Made by a program: the position numbers and the translations under genes. Shown piece by piece: positions 35,114-43,347 of a stretch of DNA of 64,000 nt (position 1 is the stretch's first letter; each line of letters opens with the position of its first letter). The stretch lies in assembly GCF_007995245.1 (NCBI RefSeq), contig NZ_VCBA01000003.1:251184-315183 (forward strand). Reading direction: 5' to 3'. The stretch comes from Tateyamaria sp. syn59. GTDB lineage: Bacteria > Pseudomonadota > Alphaproteobacteria > Rhodobacterales > Rhodobacteraceae. The notes under the pieces were generated by a model. The model was given only the letters and a program-made list of their open reading frames with translations, had not been told where the DNA came from and made no database searches.

Positions 35114-36183
35114 TGAACTTCAACCTCACAGAAGAACGGCAGATGCTGCAGGACACGCTACGCCGCTACCTGCGTGAACAATACGGAACCGAACGTCGCA
35201 GTAAAATTCTGGAATCTGAAACGGGCTTCTCTGCAGACATCTGGACCGAACTCGCAGAACTCGGCGTGCTCGGTGCGCTCTTTACCGAGGACCAGGGTGG
35301 CTTCGGCGGCGCAGGCTTCGACATCTCCGTGGTGTTCGAGGAGCTGGGCCGCGCAGGCGTGGTTGAACCGGTGCTTGACAGCGCACTCCTCGGCGGTCGC
35401 CTCCTCGCGGCAGCGGGCAAGTCGGACCTGGTCGAACAGGTGATCGGCGGTGCCTTACACCTCGCCGTGGCTCATGGCGAACCCGACAGCCGCTATGACC
35501 TCGACCACGTGAACACGACTGCCAGCGATGGCAAACTCACTGGTCGCAAAGCCGTCGTGATGAATGCCGAAGCTGCGGATCACCTGATCGTCTCGGCCAA
35601 GAACGGCGACAGCATCGCGCTCTACCTCGTGGACAAGGGGGCCACCGGTCTCGACATCCAGGGCTATCCGCTCCTCGCCGGGGGCCGCGCGGCGGAAGTC
35701 ACGCTCGACAACACACCGGGCGAACCGCTGGGCCTGACGCTAGCGGACTACGAGGCCGCCAACCGCCTCGCCCTCATCGCCCAATGTGCCGAGGCGCTGG
35801 GCGCCATGGAAACCGCCACGGCCCTGACCAAAGACTACCTGATGACCCGCCAGCAATTTGGGCGGCCCATCGGCACCTTCCAGGCGCTCGCCCACCGCAT
35901 GTCCGACCTGCTGATCGAACTGGAACAGGCCCGCTCCGCCGTCATCAACGCCGCAGGCTATGCCGACGACAAGGACGCCGACCTGCACCTCTCCGCCTCC
36001 AAGAACCTGATCGGGCGTATCGGTCGCCTCGTGGCCGAGGAAGCGATCCAGATGCACGGCGGTATCGCCATGACGCAGGAATACGAACTTGCGCATATCG
36101 CCAAGCGCATCGTCATGGCCGACCACCGCTTTGGCGACACGGACTATCATCTGGAGCGGTTCATTGCCCTCTCTGCCGCCTGA
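35110..36183 (+). CDS. acyl-CoA dehydrogenase, small-subunit type
   Basis: A 357-residue flavoenzyme-like protein starting MMNFNLTEERQMLQDTLRRYL; landmarks LFTEDQGGFGGAGFD, YLMTRQQFGRPIGTFQALAH and QMHGGIAMTQEYELAHIAKR. It is shorter than its partner, and the segment where active acyl-CoA dehydrogenases carry the substrate-contacting QGYSEPGAGSD-type loop is not conserved here. This is expected of a small subunit (PimD-like) that completes a heteromer. Overlaps the partner gene and the thioesterase gene. Confidence 0.86.
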   Translation: MMNFNLTEERQMLQDTLRRYLREQYGTERRSKILESETGFSADIWTELAELGVLGALFTEDQGGFGGAGFDISVVFEELGRAGVVEPVLDSALLGGRLLAAAGKSDLVEQVIGGALHLAVAHGEPDSRYDLDHVNTTASDGKLTGRKAVVMNAEAADHLIVSAKNGDSIALYLVDKGATGLDIQGYPLLAGGRAAEVTLDNTPGEPLGLTLADYEAANRLALIAQCAEALGAMETATALTKDYLMTRQQFGRPIGTFQALAHRMSDLLIELEQARSAVINAAGYADDKDADLHLSASKNLIGRIGRLVAEEAIQMHGGIAMTQEYELAHIAKRIVMADHRFGDTDYHLERFIALSAA

Positions 36184-36586
36184 CGGTCCCGGTATCATCC
36201 GCGACGAGACGGGTGCGCAAACCCTGCTTGGCTACGTCGTGGATATCCGCGAGGCGGACGGCGTGTCGCGCTGCTGGCTCGACATCGGCCCGCAACACGG
36301 CAACCGCCACGGCGGTCTGCATGGCGGCATCATGTCTGCGATGCTCGACAACGCGATGGGCTTTGCGGCCGCGCGCACCGGCGAGAATGATGGCAGCACC
36401 AAGGTCGCAACGCTCACCATGACCACCAACTACCTTGCCCCCGCCAGCACAGGCGTGGTGGTCGCCACAGGCGAGGTCGCGGGCGGCGGCCGAAGCACCA
36501 TCTTCACCGAAGGGCGGCTGGAAGACGAAAACGGCACCGTCCTCGCCACCGCGACAGGCGTCTACAAACGGGTGAGGGGTGCCTAG
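36164..36586 (+). CDS. PaaI-type hotdog-fold thioesterase
   Basis: A protein of about 140 residues with the hotdog signature HGNRHGGLHGGIMSAMLDNAMG; the aspartate/HGG motif is that of PaaI-like acyl-CoA thioesterases. The start is uncertain: I chose the TTG at 36164 with GGAG before it, which overlaps the preceding gene by 20 bases; the frame itself is open from 36089. It may hydrolyse stalled CoA esters of the pathway. Its end overlaps the ligase gene by eight bases. Confidence 0.8.
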   Translation: MPSLPPDGPGIIRDETGAQTLLGYVVDIREADGVSRCWLDIGPQHGNRHGGLHGGIMSAMLDNAMGFAAARTGENDGSTKVATLTMTTNYLAPASTGVVVATGEVAGGGRSTIFTEGRLEDENGTVLATATGVYKRVRGA

Positions 36587-38075
36587 CGTCTACGACCTTC
36601 TCGCCCATCAGGTTGCAACGCGACCCGATGCGCTGGCCTTGGAAGATGTGACCGGCGCGCGCCTCACTTATGCAGACCTAAGCACTGCCGCTGATGAAAT
36701 TGCGGAAGTCTTGACAGCAAAAGGCATTACCCAAGGCGACCGCGTCATGATCGTCTCCGAAAACTGCGCGGCCAAGGTCGCGGCCCTCTTCGCCACATGG
36801 CTCATCGGGGCCATCGCAGTGCCCGTGAATGCGCGCCAAACTGAGGCTGAAATCGCCCGCGTTGATGCCCATGCCGAGCCCAAAGCGGTGTTCTTCACCA
36901 CACAGATCTCGCCAGATGCCGAAAAGCACAGCATCACCGCACAGAAAAAAATCGCAGATTTAGACGCCAGTACCATATCCGGCGCATGGGGCCAACTGAC
37001 CCTACACTGTCCCCGCGGGGACAGTTTTGCCGGGGACGAAGACGTCGCCGTTCTCCTCTATACGACCGGCACCACGGGCGACCCAAAAGGCGTCATGCTC
37101 ACCCACGACAACGTCCGCTTCGGCGGTAAAACCAGCGCCGAACTCCGCGGCATGACCACGGATGACCTCATCTACGGTGTCCTTCCCACCACCCACGTCT
37201 TCGGCCTCTGCTCCGTCGTCGTCGCCGCCATCTACGCGGGTGCCCCCGTCCGCCTGATCCCCCGGTTCGTGGTCGCAGACGTCTTCGACGCCCTCCGCGA
37301 CGGCATCACCCTGTTCTCCGCCGTCCCCCAAATGCACGCGCTCCTCATGGCTCATGCCAAGACGCTCGGGGAAACGTCACTCGGCTCAAAAACCCTCCGC
37401 TACGTCTCCTCCGGCGCCGCCCCGCTCGACCCAACCTGGAAACGCGAGGCCGAGGCGTTCTACGGCGTCGCAATACAGAACGGCTACGGCATGACCGAAA
37501 GCACCGCCGGAACCGCCGCGACGCGCAATGTCATTGGCGATCCAGATACATCCGTTGGCCCCGCACTGCCGGGCATAGAAATTGCCATTGATGATGACGT
37601 GCCCGGCGGCGAAGTGCTGACCCGAGGGCCGCATGTGATGAAAGGGTATTTTCGCAATCCGGGTGAGACGGCGAAGGTGTTGAGTGAGGACGGCTGGCTG
37701 CGGACCGGCGATCTGGGAGAGATTGATGCAGAGGGCAAGCTGCACATTCTCGGGCGTGCCAAGGAACTGATTATCCACGGCGGCTTCAACGTCTTCCCGC
37801 CGGAAGTCGAAGCTGCGTTAAACGACCATCCAGATGTGATCCAGGCGGCCGTTGTTGGTCGGTCAAAGGGCGGGGATGAAGAGGTGCTGGCCTTCATACA
37901 GGTGCCACAGGATGGCGGGCCGTCCGAGGATGATTTGCGCGCGTTCGTCAGGGATCGGCTGGCAGGGTACAAACGACCGGCGCGCTACGTGCTTGCCACC
38001 TCATTGCCCGCTGCTCCCACGGGCAAGATTCTCAAGCACAAATTGATCGAAACTTTCGCGGATCAGTTGGACTAG
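36579..38075 (+). CDS. class I adenylate-forming acyl-CoA ligase
   Basis: A 498-residue acyl-CoA synthetase. ATP loop LLYTTGTTGDPKGVM, the acyl pocket/hinge YGMTES, WLRTGDLGEID and FNVFPPEVEAAL, and the C-terminal lysine in PTGKILKHKL. It activates a carboxylic acid to its CoA ester and would feed the four beta-oxidation enzymes encoded just before it. Start is GTG at 36579, overlapping the thioesterase stop. The coding region contains a 20-base perfect palindrome at 37006-37025 that encodes an unusual acidic/Gly-rich insert-like segment (HCPRGDSFAGDED). Confidence 0.88.
   Translation: MPSVYDLLAHQVATRPDALALEDVTGARLTYADLSTAADEIAEVLTAKGITQGDRVMIVSENCAAKVAALFATWLIGAIAVPVNARQTEAEIARVDAHAEPKAVFFTTQISPDAEKHSITAQKKIADLDASTISGAWGQLTLHCPRGDSFAGDEDVAVLLYTTGTTGDPKGVMLTHDNVRFGGKTSAELRGMTTDDLIYGVLPTTHVFGLCSVVVAAIYAGAPVRLIPRFVVADVFDALRDGITLFSAVPQMHALLMAHAKTLGETSLGSKTLRYVSSGAAPLDPTWKREAEAFYGVAIQNGYGMTESTAGTAATRNVIGDPDTSVGPALPGIEIAIDDDVPGGEVLTRGPHVMKGYFRNPGETAKVLSEDGWLRTGDLGEIDAEGKLHILGRAKELIIHGGFNVFPPEVEAALNDHPDVIQAAVVGRSKGGDEEVLAFIQVPQDGGPSEDDLRAFVRDRLAGYKRPARYVLATSLPAAPTGKILKHKLIETFADQLD
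37006..37025. repeat. perfect 20-base palindrome inside ligase gene
   Basis: ACTGTCCCCG followed by its exact complement CGGGGACAGT. It encodes a stretch just before the ATP-binding loop, at a place where the family varies in length. Confidence 0.5.
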
Positions 38076-38079
38076 GGCG

Positions 38080-38126
38080 CCGGAAAACGACACGTTTTCC
38101 GGTCCGCTTTCCGTGTCGGAAAGCGG
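38080..38126. repeat. opposed pair of CGTGTCG-loop hairpins
   Basis: First hairpin 38080-38102, arms CCGGAAAA/TTTTCCGG; second 38104-38126, arms CCGCTTTC/GAAAGCGG. Read in opposite directions both have the loop CGTGTCG, so one element is present twice, inverted, with different stems. It fills the gap between the convergent ligase and rpe genes and ends at the rpe stop; likely bidirectional terminator. Confidence 0.7.
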
Positions 38127-38816
38127 TTACGTCCAGACCCCTTCGGCTGCCGCCCGGATGTTGCGGATGTTCTCTCCGTACGGGATCGGATTGTCGACCG
38201 AGCCACCTTTGAACACCGCCGAGCCTGCAACCAGGACGTCCGCGCCAGCCTTGGCCACCAGGGGCGCTGTGTTCGCATCTACACCGCCGTCGATTTCGAT
38301 ATGGATCGGGCGGTCTCCGATCATCGCGCGCAGGGTCGCGACCTTCGACGTCATGTCGATGAACTTCTGACCGCCGAAACCTGGGTTCACGGTCATCACG
38401 CAAATGAGGTCGACCATGTTCATCAGCTCCTCCACGGCAACGGCTGGCGTGCCGGGGTTCAGCGCGACACCCGCTTTCATGCCCGCGCCGCGGATGGCTT
38501 GGAGGGTGCGGTGGATATGTGGACCCGCCTCGACATGGGCTGTCAACACGTCCGCACCGGCATCGGCAAAGGCCTGGATGTACGGATCGACGGGCGCGAT
38601 CATCAGGTGGACGTCCATGACGCCCCTGATATGCGGGCGGATCGCCGCGCAGGTCGCGGGGCCGAAGGTGATGTTCGGAACGAAGTGGCCGTCCATGACG
38701 TCCACATGGATCCAGTCTGCGCCCTGCGCTTCGACGGCGGCGCATTCGGCGCCGAAATTGGCGAAGTCGGCGGCGAGGATGGAGGGGGCGATCTTGATCG
38801 AGCGGTCGAAGGTCAT
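38127..38816 (-). CDS. rpe: ribulose-phosphate 3-epimerase
   Basis: A 229-residue TIM-barrel enzyme that interconverts ribulose 5-phosphate and xylulose 5-phosphate. Seen: APSILAADFANFG at the start, the metal/catalytic HVDVMDGHFVPN, DVHLMI, MTVNPGFGGQKF and EIDGGVDANT, then phosphate-binding VAGSAVFKG. Start at 38816 removes a non-conserved extension. It is divergent from xylB, whose product yields xylulose 5-phosphate, so its location fits pentose metabolism. Confidence 0.95.
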   Translation of the reverse strand: MTFDRSIKIAPSILAADFANFGAECAAVEAQGADWIHVDVMDGHFVPNITFGPATCAAIRPHIRGVMDVHLMIAPVDPYIQAFADAGADVLTAHVEAGPHIHRTLQAIRGAGMKAGVALNPGTPAVAVEELMNMVDLICVMTVNPGFGGQKFIDMTSKVATLRAMIGDRPIHIEIDGGVDANTAPLVAKAGADVLVAGSAVFKGGSVDNPIPYGENIRNIRAAAEGVWT

Positions 38817-38875
38817 GGTGGCCTCATTGTGCGGTTGGTCGCGATATATCGGGCCGGCGGCTGTGTGGAAAGGGG

Positions 38876-38907
38876 CCCTTCGGGGAGGATTTTTTTGAAA
38901 CAGGGAA
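38876..38907 (+). repeat. CGGGGAGGATTTT-type repeat, copy 2
   Basis: CCCTTCGGGGAGGATT, T-run, GAAACAGGGAA, as at 31651-31683 with one T fewer. Located in the divergent rpe/xylB region. Confidence 0.7.
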
Positions 38908-38976
38908 TTCGGACCTCTTACCAGCTTTCGGAGGAACAGAGGAAGAAAGCATGCCGCATTCTGAGGGGCGTACATC

Positions 38977-39003
38977 AGAATTAGTTTGACAAGTGAATTA
39001 ATG
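38977..39003 (+). promoter_or_regulatory. candidate XylR operator before xylB
   Basis: AT-rich sequence with TTAGTTTG-N6-GAATT, matching TTAATTTG-N6-GAATT in the xylF upstream region (46155-46185). Lies 34 bases before the xylB start, within promoter distance. Confidence 0.45.
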
Positions 39004-39036
39004 TTCGGTCATGGTGGCAGTCTAGGGAGGATGTCG

Positions 39037-40485
39037 ATGTATCTCGGACTTGATCTGGGCACGTCGGGTGTGAAGGCGTTGCTGGTCGATGCGAACGGGC
39101 GCGCTGTTGGCAGTGCCGACTCCACCTATGACGTGTCGAACCCGGCGGCAGGCTGGAGCGAGCAGGACCCTGCGGATTGGGTCGTGGGCATCACGGCTGC
39201 GCTGTCTGAACTGCGCGCCGTACATCCGAAGGCGTATGGCGCGGTGCGCGCGCTGTCCTTTTCCGGGCATATGCATGGTGCGGTGCTTGTGGATGCGAAG
39301 GGTGACGTGTTGCGCCCCTGTATCCTTTGGAATGACACCCGCAGCCACGCAGAAGCGGCCGAGATGGATGCAGATCCCGTCGCCCGCGCGGTCAGCGGCA
39401 ATATCGTGTTTCCGGGTTTTACCGCGCCGAAGCTGGCGTGGGTGGCTAGGAACGAACCAGACATCTTCGCCCGTGTGGCGCGGGTCATGTTACCAAAGGA
39501 TTACCTGCTGTGGTGGCTGTCAGGGCGCTATGCGACCGAGATGTCCGATGCTGCAGGCACGGCCTGGCTGGATGTTGGCGTGCGGGCGTGGTCGGACGAT
39601 CTGCTGAGCCTTGGTGGGATGCGACGGGACCAGATGCCGGACCTTTTGGAAGGCACGGACGTGGTGGGCGAGGTGCAGGCTGCGCGTGCTGATCTGGGCC
39701 TGCCTGCAGGCTGCAAAGTGGTTGCCGGGGGCGCAGACAATGCCGTTGCTGCCTGTGGTGTGGGTGCCTTGGGTGAGGGGGACGGTTTCGTATCTCTTGG
39801 TACGTCCGGCGTCGTGTTGGCGGGGCGCGGAAGCTATGCGCCCGATGCAGACAGCGCGGTGCACACGTTTTGCCACGCTGTGCCGGGGCGTTGGTATCAG
39901 ATGGGTGTGGTTCTGGCCGCAACCGACAGTTTGAACTGGTTGAGCCGTGTCACGGGGCAGGGGGCTGGCGCCTTGTCAGCCGCCTTGGGCGATACGCTTG
40001 CAGCACCAGGTAGTGCTAAATTCTACCCTTACCTGTCCGGCGAACGCACACCGCACAACGATGCGCAAATACGGGGCGGGCTTACCGGGCTCGATATCGC
40101 ATCCGGCCCCACGGACCTGACCCATGCCGTCATGACCGGCGTCGGCTTCGCCCTGCGCGACAGTTTCGAAGCGCTGAAAGCCACCGGTGCGCAACTCCCC
40201 TCCGCTCTCGCCATCGGCGGTGGCAGCCGGTCCGACTATTGGACGCGCATGTTGGCCACCACCCTTAACATTCCGCTCGAACGCCCGGATGAGGGCGCCT
40301 TTGGCGCTGCCCTCGGTGCCGCCCGGATCGCCATATGCGGTGACATGGGCGCAGACCCGGCAGAGGTCATGACCAAACCGCCTATCGCCGATGTGATCGA
40401 ACCGCAGGCCGATCTCGTGTCTGCCTATGATGAAGCCTACGCCGCCTTTGCAAGCGCGTATCCCAAACTGAAAGCCATGCCATGA
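39037..40485 (+). CDS. xylB: xylulokinase
   Basis: A 482-residue FGGY-family kinase that phosphorylates D-xylulose to xylulose 5-phosphate. N-terminal ATP motif [30 protein letters not shown] is the xylulokinase signature; the second ATPase half carries [26 protein letters not shown] and [11 protein letters not shown]. Start at 39037 chosen because AGGGAGG is correctly spaced from this ATG; an ATG six bases earlier touches the binding site. Coupled to xylA by a four-base overlap. Confidence 0.94.
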   Translation: MYLGLDLGTSGVKALLVDANGRAVGSADSTYDVSNPAAGWSEQDPADWVVGITAALSELRAVHPKAYGAVRALSFSGHMHGAVLVDAKGDVLRPCILWNDTRSHAEAAEMDADPVARAVSGNIVFPGFTAPKLAWVARNEPDIFARVARVMLPKDYLLWWLSGRYATEMSDAAGTAWLDVGVRAWSDDLLSLGGMRRDQMPDLLEGTDVVGEVQAARADLGLPAGCKVVAGGADNAVAACGVGALGEGDGFVSLGTSGVVLAGRGSYAPDADSAVHTFCHAVPGRWYQMGVVLAATDSLNWLSRVTGQGAGALSAALGDTLAAPGSAKFYPYLSGERTPHNDAQIRGGLTGLDIASGPTDLTHAVMTGVGFALRDSFEALKATGAQLPSALAIGGGSRSDYWTRMLATTLNIPLERPDEGAFGAALGAARIAICGDMGADPAEVMTKPPIADVIEPQADLVSAYDEAYAAFASAYPKLKAMP

Positions 40486-41789
40486 CCACTGGATTCTTCG
40501 ACGCCGTTCCGCCCGCCACCTTCGAAGGCCCCGGCAGCACCAACCCCATGGCCTTCCGCCACTACAATCCCGATGAGATGGTGATGGGCAAGCGGATGGA
40601 GGACCACCTGCGCTTTGCCGTAGCATACTGGCACTCCTTTGCGTGGGAAGGGGGCGATCCGTTCGGCGGTCAGACTTTTATCCGCCCGTGGCACCCGCAG
40701 GACGACATGGGCCGCGCCAAGATGAAGGCGGACGTGGCGTTCGAGATGTTTGCGCGGCTGGGCGTGCCCTATTTCTGCTGGCATGACGCTGACATCCGGC
40801 CCGAGGGCACAACCTTTGCCGAAAGCCTCGACCGGCTGAACGAGATCACCGACTATTTCGGCCCCAAGATGGAAGAGACGGGCGTGGGCCTGCTCTGGGG
40901 CACGGCCAACATGTTCTCGCACCGCCGCTGGATGGCAGGGGCGTCAACCAACCCCGACCCGGACGTGTTCGCCTATGCCGCTGCCACGGTGAAGGGGTGC
41001 ATGGATGCGACCCTCAAGCTGGGTGGACAAAACTACGTCCTCTGGGGCGGGCGCGAGGGGTACGAAACCCTGCTGAACACCGACATGGGGCAGGAGTTGG
41101 ACCACATGGGCCGCTTCCTGTCCATGGTGGTCGAGTACAAGCACAAGATCGGGTTCAAGGGGCAGATCCTGGTGGAGCCCAAGCCGCAGGAACCGTCGAA
41201 GCACCAATACGACTTTGACGCCGCCACCTGCATCGGCTTCCTGCGCAAATACGGGCTCGAGGACGAGGTGAAGCTCAACCTTGAACAGGGGCACGCGATC
41301 CTCGCGGGTCACTCCTTCGAGCATGAGATCGCCGTGGCCGCCGCCGACGGGATGCTGGGGTCGATCGACATGAACCGCAACGACTACCAGTCTGGCTGGG
41401 ACACGGACCAATTCCCCAACAACGTGCCGGAAGTGGCGCTGGTTTACTACCATATCCTCAAGGCCGGGGGGCTGGGCCTAGGCGGCACCAACTTCGACGC
41501 CAAGCTGCGGCGGCAAAGCCTCGATGCCGAGGATTTGATTGCCGCCCATGTCGGCGCCATGGACATCTGCGCGCGCGGGCTGAAAGCTGCGGCGGCAATG
41601 ATCGAGGATGGCGGTTTGGAAGACGCTTTGAAAACGCGCTACGCGGGCTGGGACACGGCCGAGGCCCAAGCGATGCTGGGCAGCGATCTGGCGTCAATTT
41701 CGGATCGCGTCCTTGCTGACAATATCGAACCCCAGCCCCATTCGGGTCGCCAGGAGATTCTTGAAAATTATGTCTCGCGTTTCGTCTAA
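40482..41789 (+). CDS. xylA: xylose isomerase
   Basis: A 435-residue cytoplasmic metalloenzyme converting D-xylose to D-xylulose. Catalytic histidine and aspartate in [12 protein letters not shown] (about residue 100), metal ligands in [17 protein letters not shown] and the [16 protein letters not shown] histidine; the last ligands lie in GSIDMNRND. Length equals E. coli XylA (about 440). Start overlaps the xylB stop. The following peroxidase gene begins 20 bases before xylA ends. Confidence 0.96.
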   Translation: MTTGFFDAVPPATFEGPGSTNPMAFRHYNPDEMVMGKRMEDHLRFAVAYWHSFAWEGGDPFGGQTFIRPWHPQDDMGRAKMKADVAFEMFARLGVPYFCWHDADIRPEGTTFAESLDRLNEITDYFGPKMEETGVGLLWGTANMFSHRRWMAGASTNPDPDVFAYAAATVKGCMDATLKLGGQNYVLWGGREGYETLLNTDMGQELDHMGRFLSMVVEYKHKIGFKGQILVEPKPQEPSKHQYDFDAATCIGFLRKYGLEDEVKLNLEQGHAILAGHSFEHEIAVAAADGMLGSIDMNRNDYQSGWDTDQFPNNVPEVALVYYHILKAGGLGLGGTNFDAKLRRQSLDAEDLIAAHVGAMDICARGLKAAAAMIEDGGLEDALKTRYAGWDTAEAQAMLGSDLASISDRVLADNIEPQPHSGRQEILENYVSRFV

Positions 41790-43074
41790 GGCCGCAGCCT
41801 TTGCTCTGATGGCGGCCCCGCTCTGGGCCGCCGACCTACCCTATGAAGAACCGGTGTTTCCCGAAGTGGACGCGGCACAGGTCGAACTTGGGCGGCTCCT
41901 GTTCTACGATCCGATCCTGTCGGGGTCGAAAACGGTCAGCTGCGCCACCTGCCACCACCCGAAATTCGCCACTGGCGACGGGGTGTCTCTGGGGCTGGGC
42001 GACGGGGCGGCGGGTCTTGGCCCTGACCGGGTCGCCGACCCCGAAAACCTGCCCGAACAGCGCATCCCCCGCAACGCGCCGCCGCTCTTCAACCTCGGGG
42101 CCACGGAATTCACCGTGTTCTTCCACGATGGACGTCTGGAAGAGGACGCCACCCGCCCCTCCGGTATCCGCACGCCACTGGGCACCGAGATGGAGATGGG
42201 CTTCGCCTCTGCCCTGTCCGCGCAATCCATGTTCCCCGTCCTGTCGGCGGACGAGATGGCCGGACACTACAGCGAGAACGAGATCAGCCAGGCCGTCCGT
42301 AAGGGCCTGATCACCGGGCAGGGTGGGGCGTGGGACCTGCTGTCGCAACGGATCGAGGCGATCCCGGAATATCGCGGGCGGTTCGACGTGGTGATCGGGG
42401 ATACGCCGATCCACTTTACCCATATCTCGGACGCGCTTGCCGCTTTCCTCGACTTCGAATGGCGCGGCGTCGCCAGCCCCTTCGACCTCTACCTGCGCAA
42501 CGGTACGGAGATGGAGCCAGCCGCCATGCGCGGGATGGACCTGTTCTATGGCAAAGCCCAATGCGCCACGTGTCACGCGGGCCGCTTCCAGACGGATCAC
42601 GCCTTCCACGCCATCGCCATGCCGCAGATCGGGCCGGGCAAGGCTGCGCGGTTTGAAAGCCATGCACAGGACACGGGCCGCATGCGCGTCACAGGCGATC
42701 CGTCAGATGCCTACGCCTTCCGCACGCCACCCCTGCGCAACGTGGCGCAAACCGCGCCCTACGGTCACAGCGGTGCCTACGCGACGCTCGAAGGGGTCGT
42801 GCGCCACCACCTCGATCCGGTGGCCAGCCTGCGCAGCTACGATGTCGCCCAAGCCGTGATGCCGGGCTTCGATACCGATGACATGCGCGTGCTGAAGGAT
42901 GCGGCAGAGATAGACGCCATCGCAGCAGCAAACGATCTCGCCCCCATTGCGCTCACCGATGCAGAGGTGGATGACTTGCTCGCTTTCCTCGACGCCCTCA
43001 CAGACCCGCAAAGCATCCGCGGTGCACTCGGCATCCCGGCTACAGTCCCCAGCGGGCTTCCGATTGATCAATAG
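41770..43074 (+). CDS. secreted di-heme cytochrome c peroxidase / MauG family
   Basis: A 434-residue periplasmic protein. Signal peptide [20 protein letters not shown]; two c-type heme motifs, CATCHH (Cys58, Cys61, His62) and CATCHAG (Cys265, Cys268, His269), in the two-domain layout of bacterial cytochrome c peroxidases and MauG-like proteins. The bridge segment [28 protein letters not shown] is characteristic. GGAG precedes the start at 41770, which lies within xylA. Either peroxide reduction or oxidative modification of a partner protein is possible; no obvious link to xylose. Confidence 0.9.
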   Translation: MSRVSSKAAAFALMAAPLWAADLPYEEPVFPEVDAAQVELGRLLFYDPILSGSKTVSCATCHHPKFATGDGVSLGLGDGAAGLGPDRVADPENLPEQRIPRNAPPLFNLGATEFTVFFHDGRLEEDATRPSGIRTPLGTEMEMGFASALSAQSMFPVLSADEMAGHYSENEISQAVRKGLITGQGGAWDLLSQRIEAIPEYRGRFDVVIGDTPIHFTHISDALAAFLDFEWRGVASPFDLYLRNGTEMEPAAMRGMDLFYGKAQCATCHAGRFQTDHAFHAIAMPQIGPGKAARFESHAQDTGRMRVTGDPSDAYAFRTPPLRNVAQTAPYGHSGAYATLEGVVRHHLDPVASLRSYDVAQAVMPGFDTDDMRVLKDAAEIDAIAAANDLAPIALTDAEVDDLLAFLDALTDPQSIRGALGIPATVPSGLPIDQ

Positions 43075-43128
43075 CGAAATACTTGGCCGGGTACGCGCTG
43101 TATTCAATCAAGCTCGTGACATGGTCCC

Positions 43129-43171
43129 TTCTTCTCTTTGAAAGTACGGCGGGGTTTGGGGTGGAACCCCA
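43129..43171 (-). terminator. hairpin with CCGCCGTA / AGAGAAGAAG tail (minus orientation)
   Basis: On the minus strand GGGGTT ... AACCCC is followed by CCGCCGTACTTTC and AGAGAAGAAG. The same arrangement occurs at 54503-54552 (plus) and, more diverged, at 4469-4521. It sits after the peroxidase gene. Confidence 0.55.
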
Positions 43172-43347
43172 ATAGAGAAAAGATGTCGCGCAGCGGCCTT
43201 TGGATTACCGAACGGTTCGTTAACCATTTACCCGTGGCACACAACCGGTGCACAGGTTGTGCACGTTCCGTGCACGCGCTGCGTATCGTGAATTCTTGAT
43301 TTTACTCCCATGAAAACTGGGTAAATCGACGTGCGCGCGCGCAAGTT
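43172..43347. other. gene-free stretch with GTGCAC repeats
   Basis: Between two convergent genes. It holds ACAACC-N8-GGTTGT (inverted repeat near 43240-43262), three GTGCAC-type words within 45 bases, and GTTAACCATTTACC. Since both flanking genes end here, a promoter for them is not expected; a small RNA or terminator role is possible but unproven. Confidence 0.4.
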
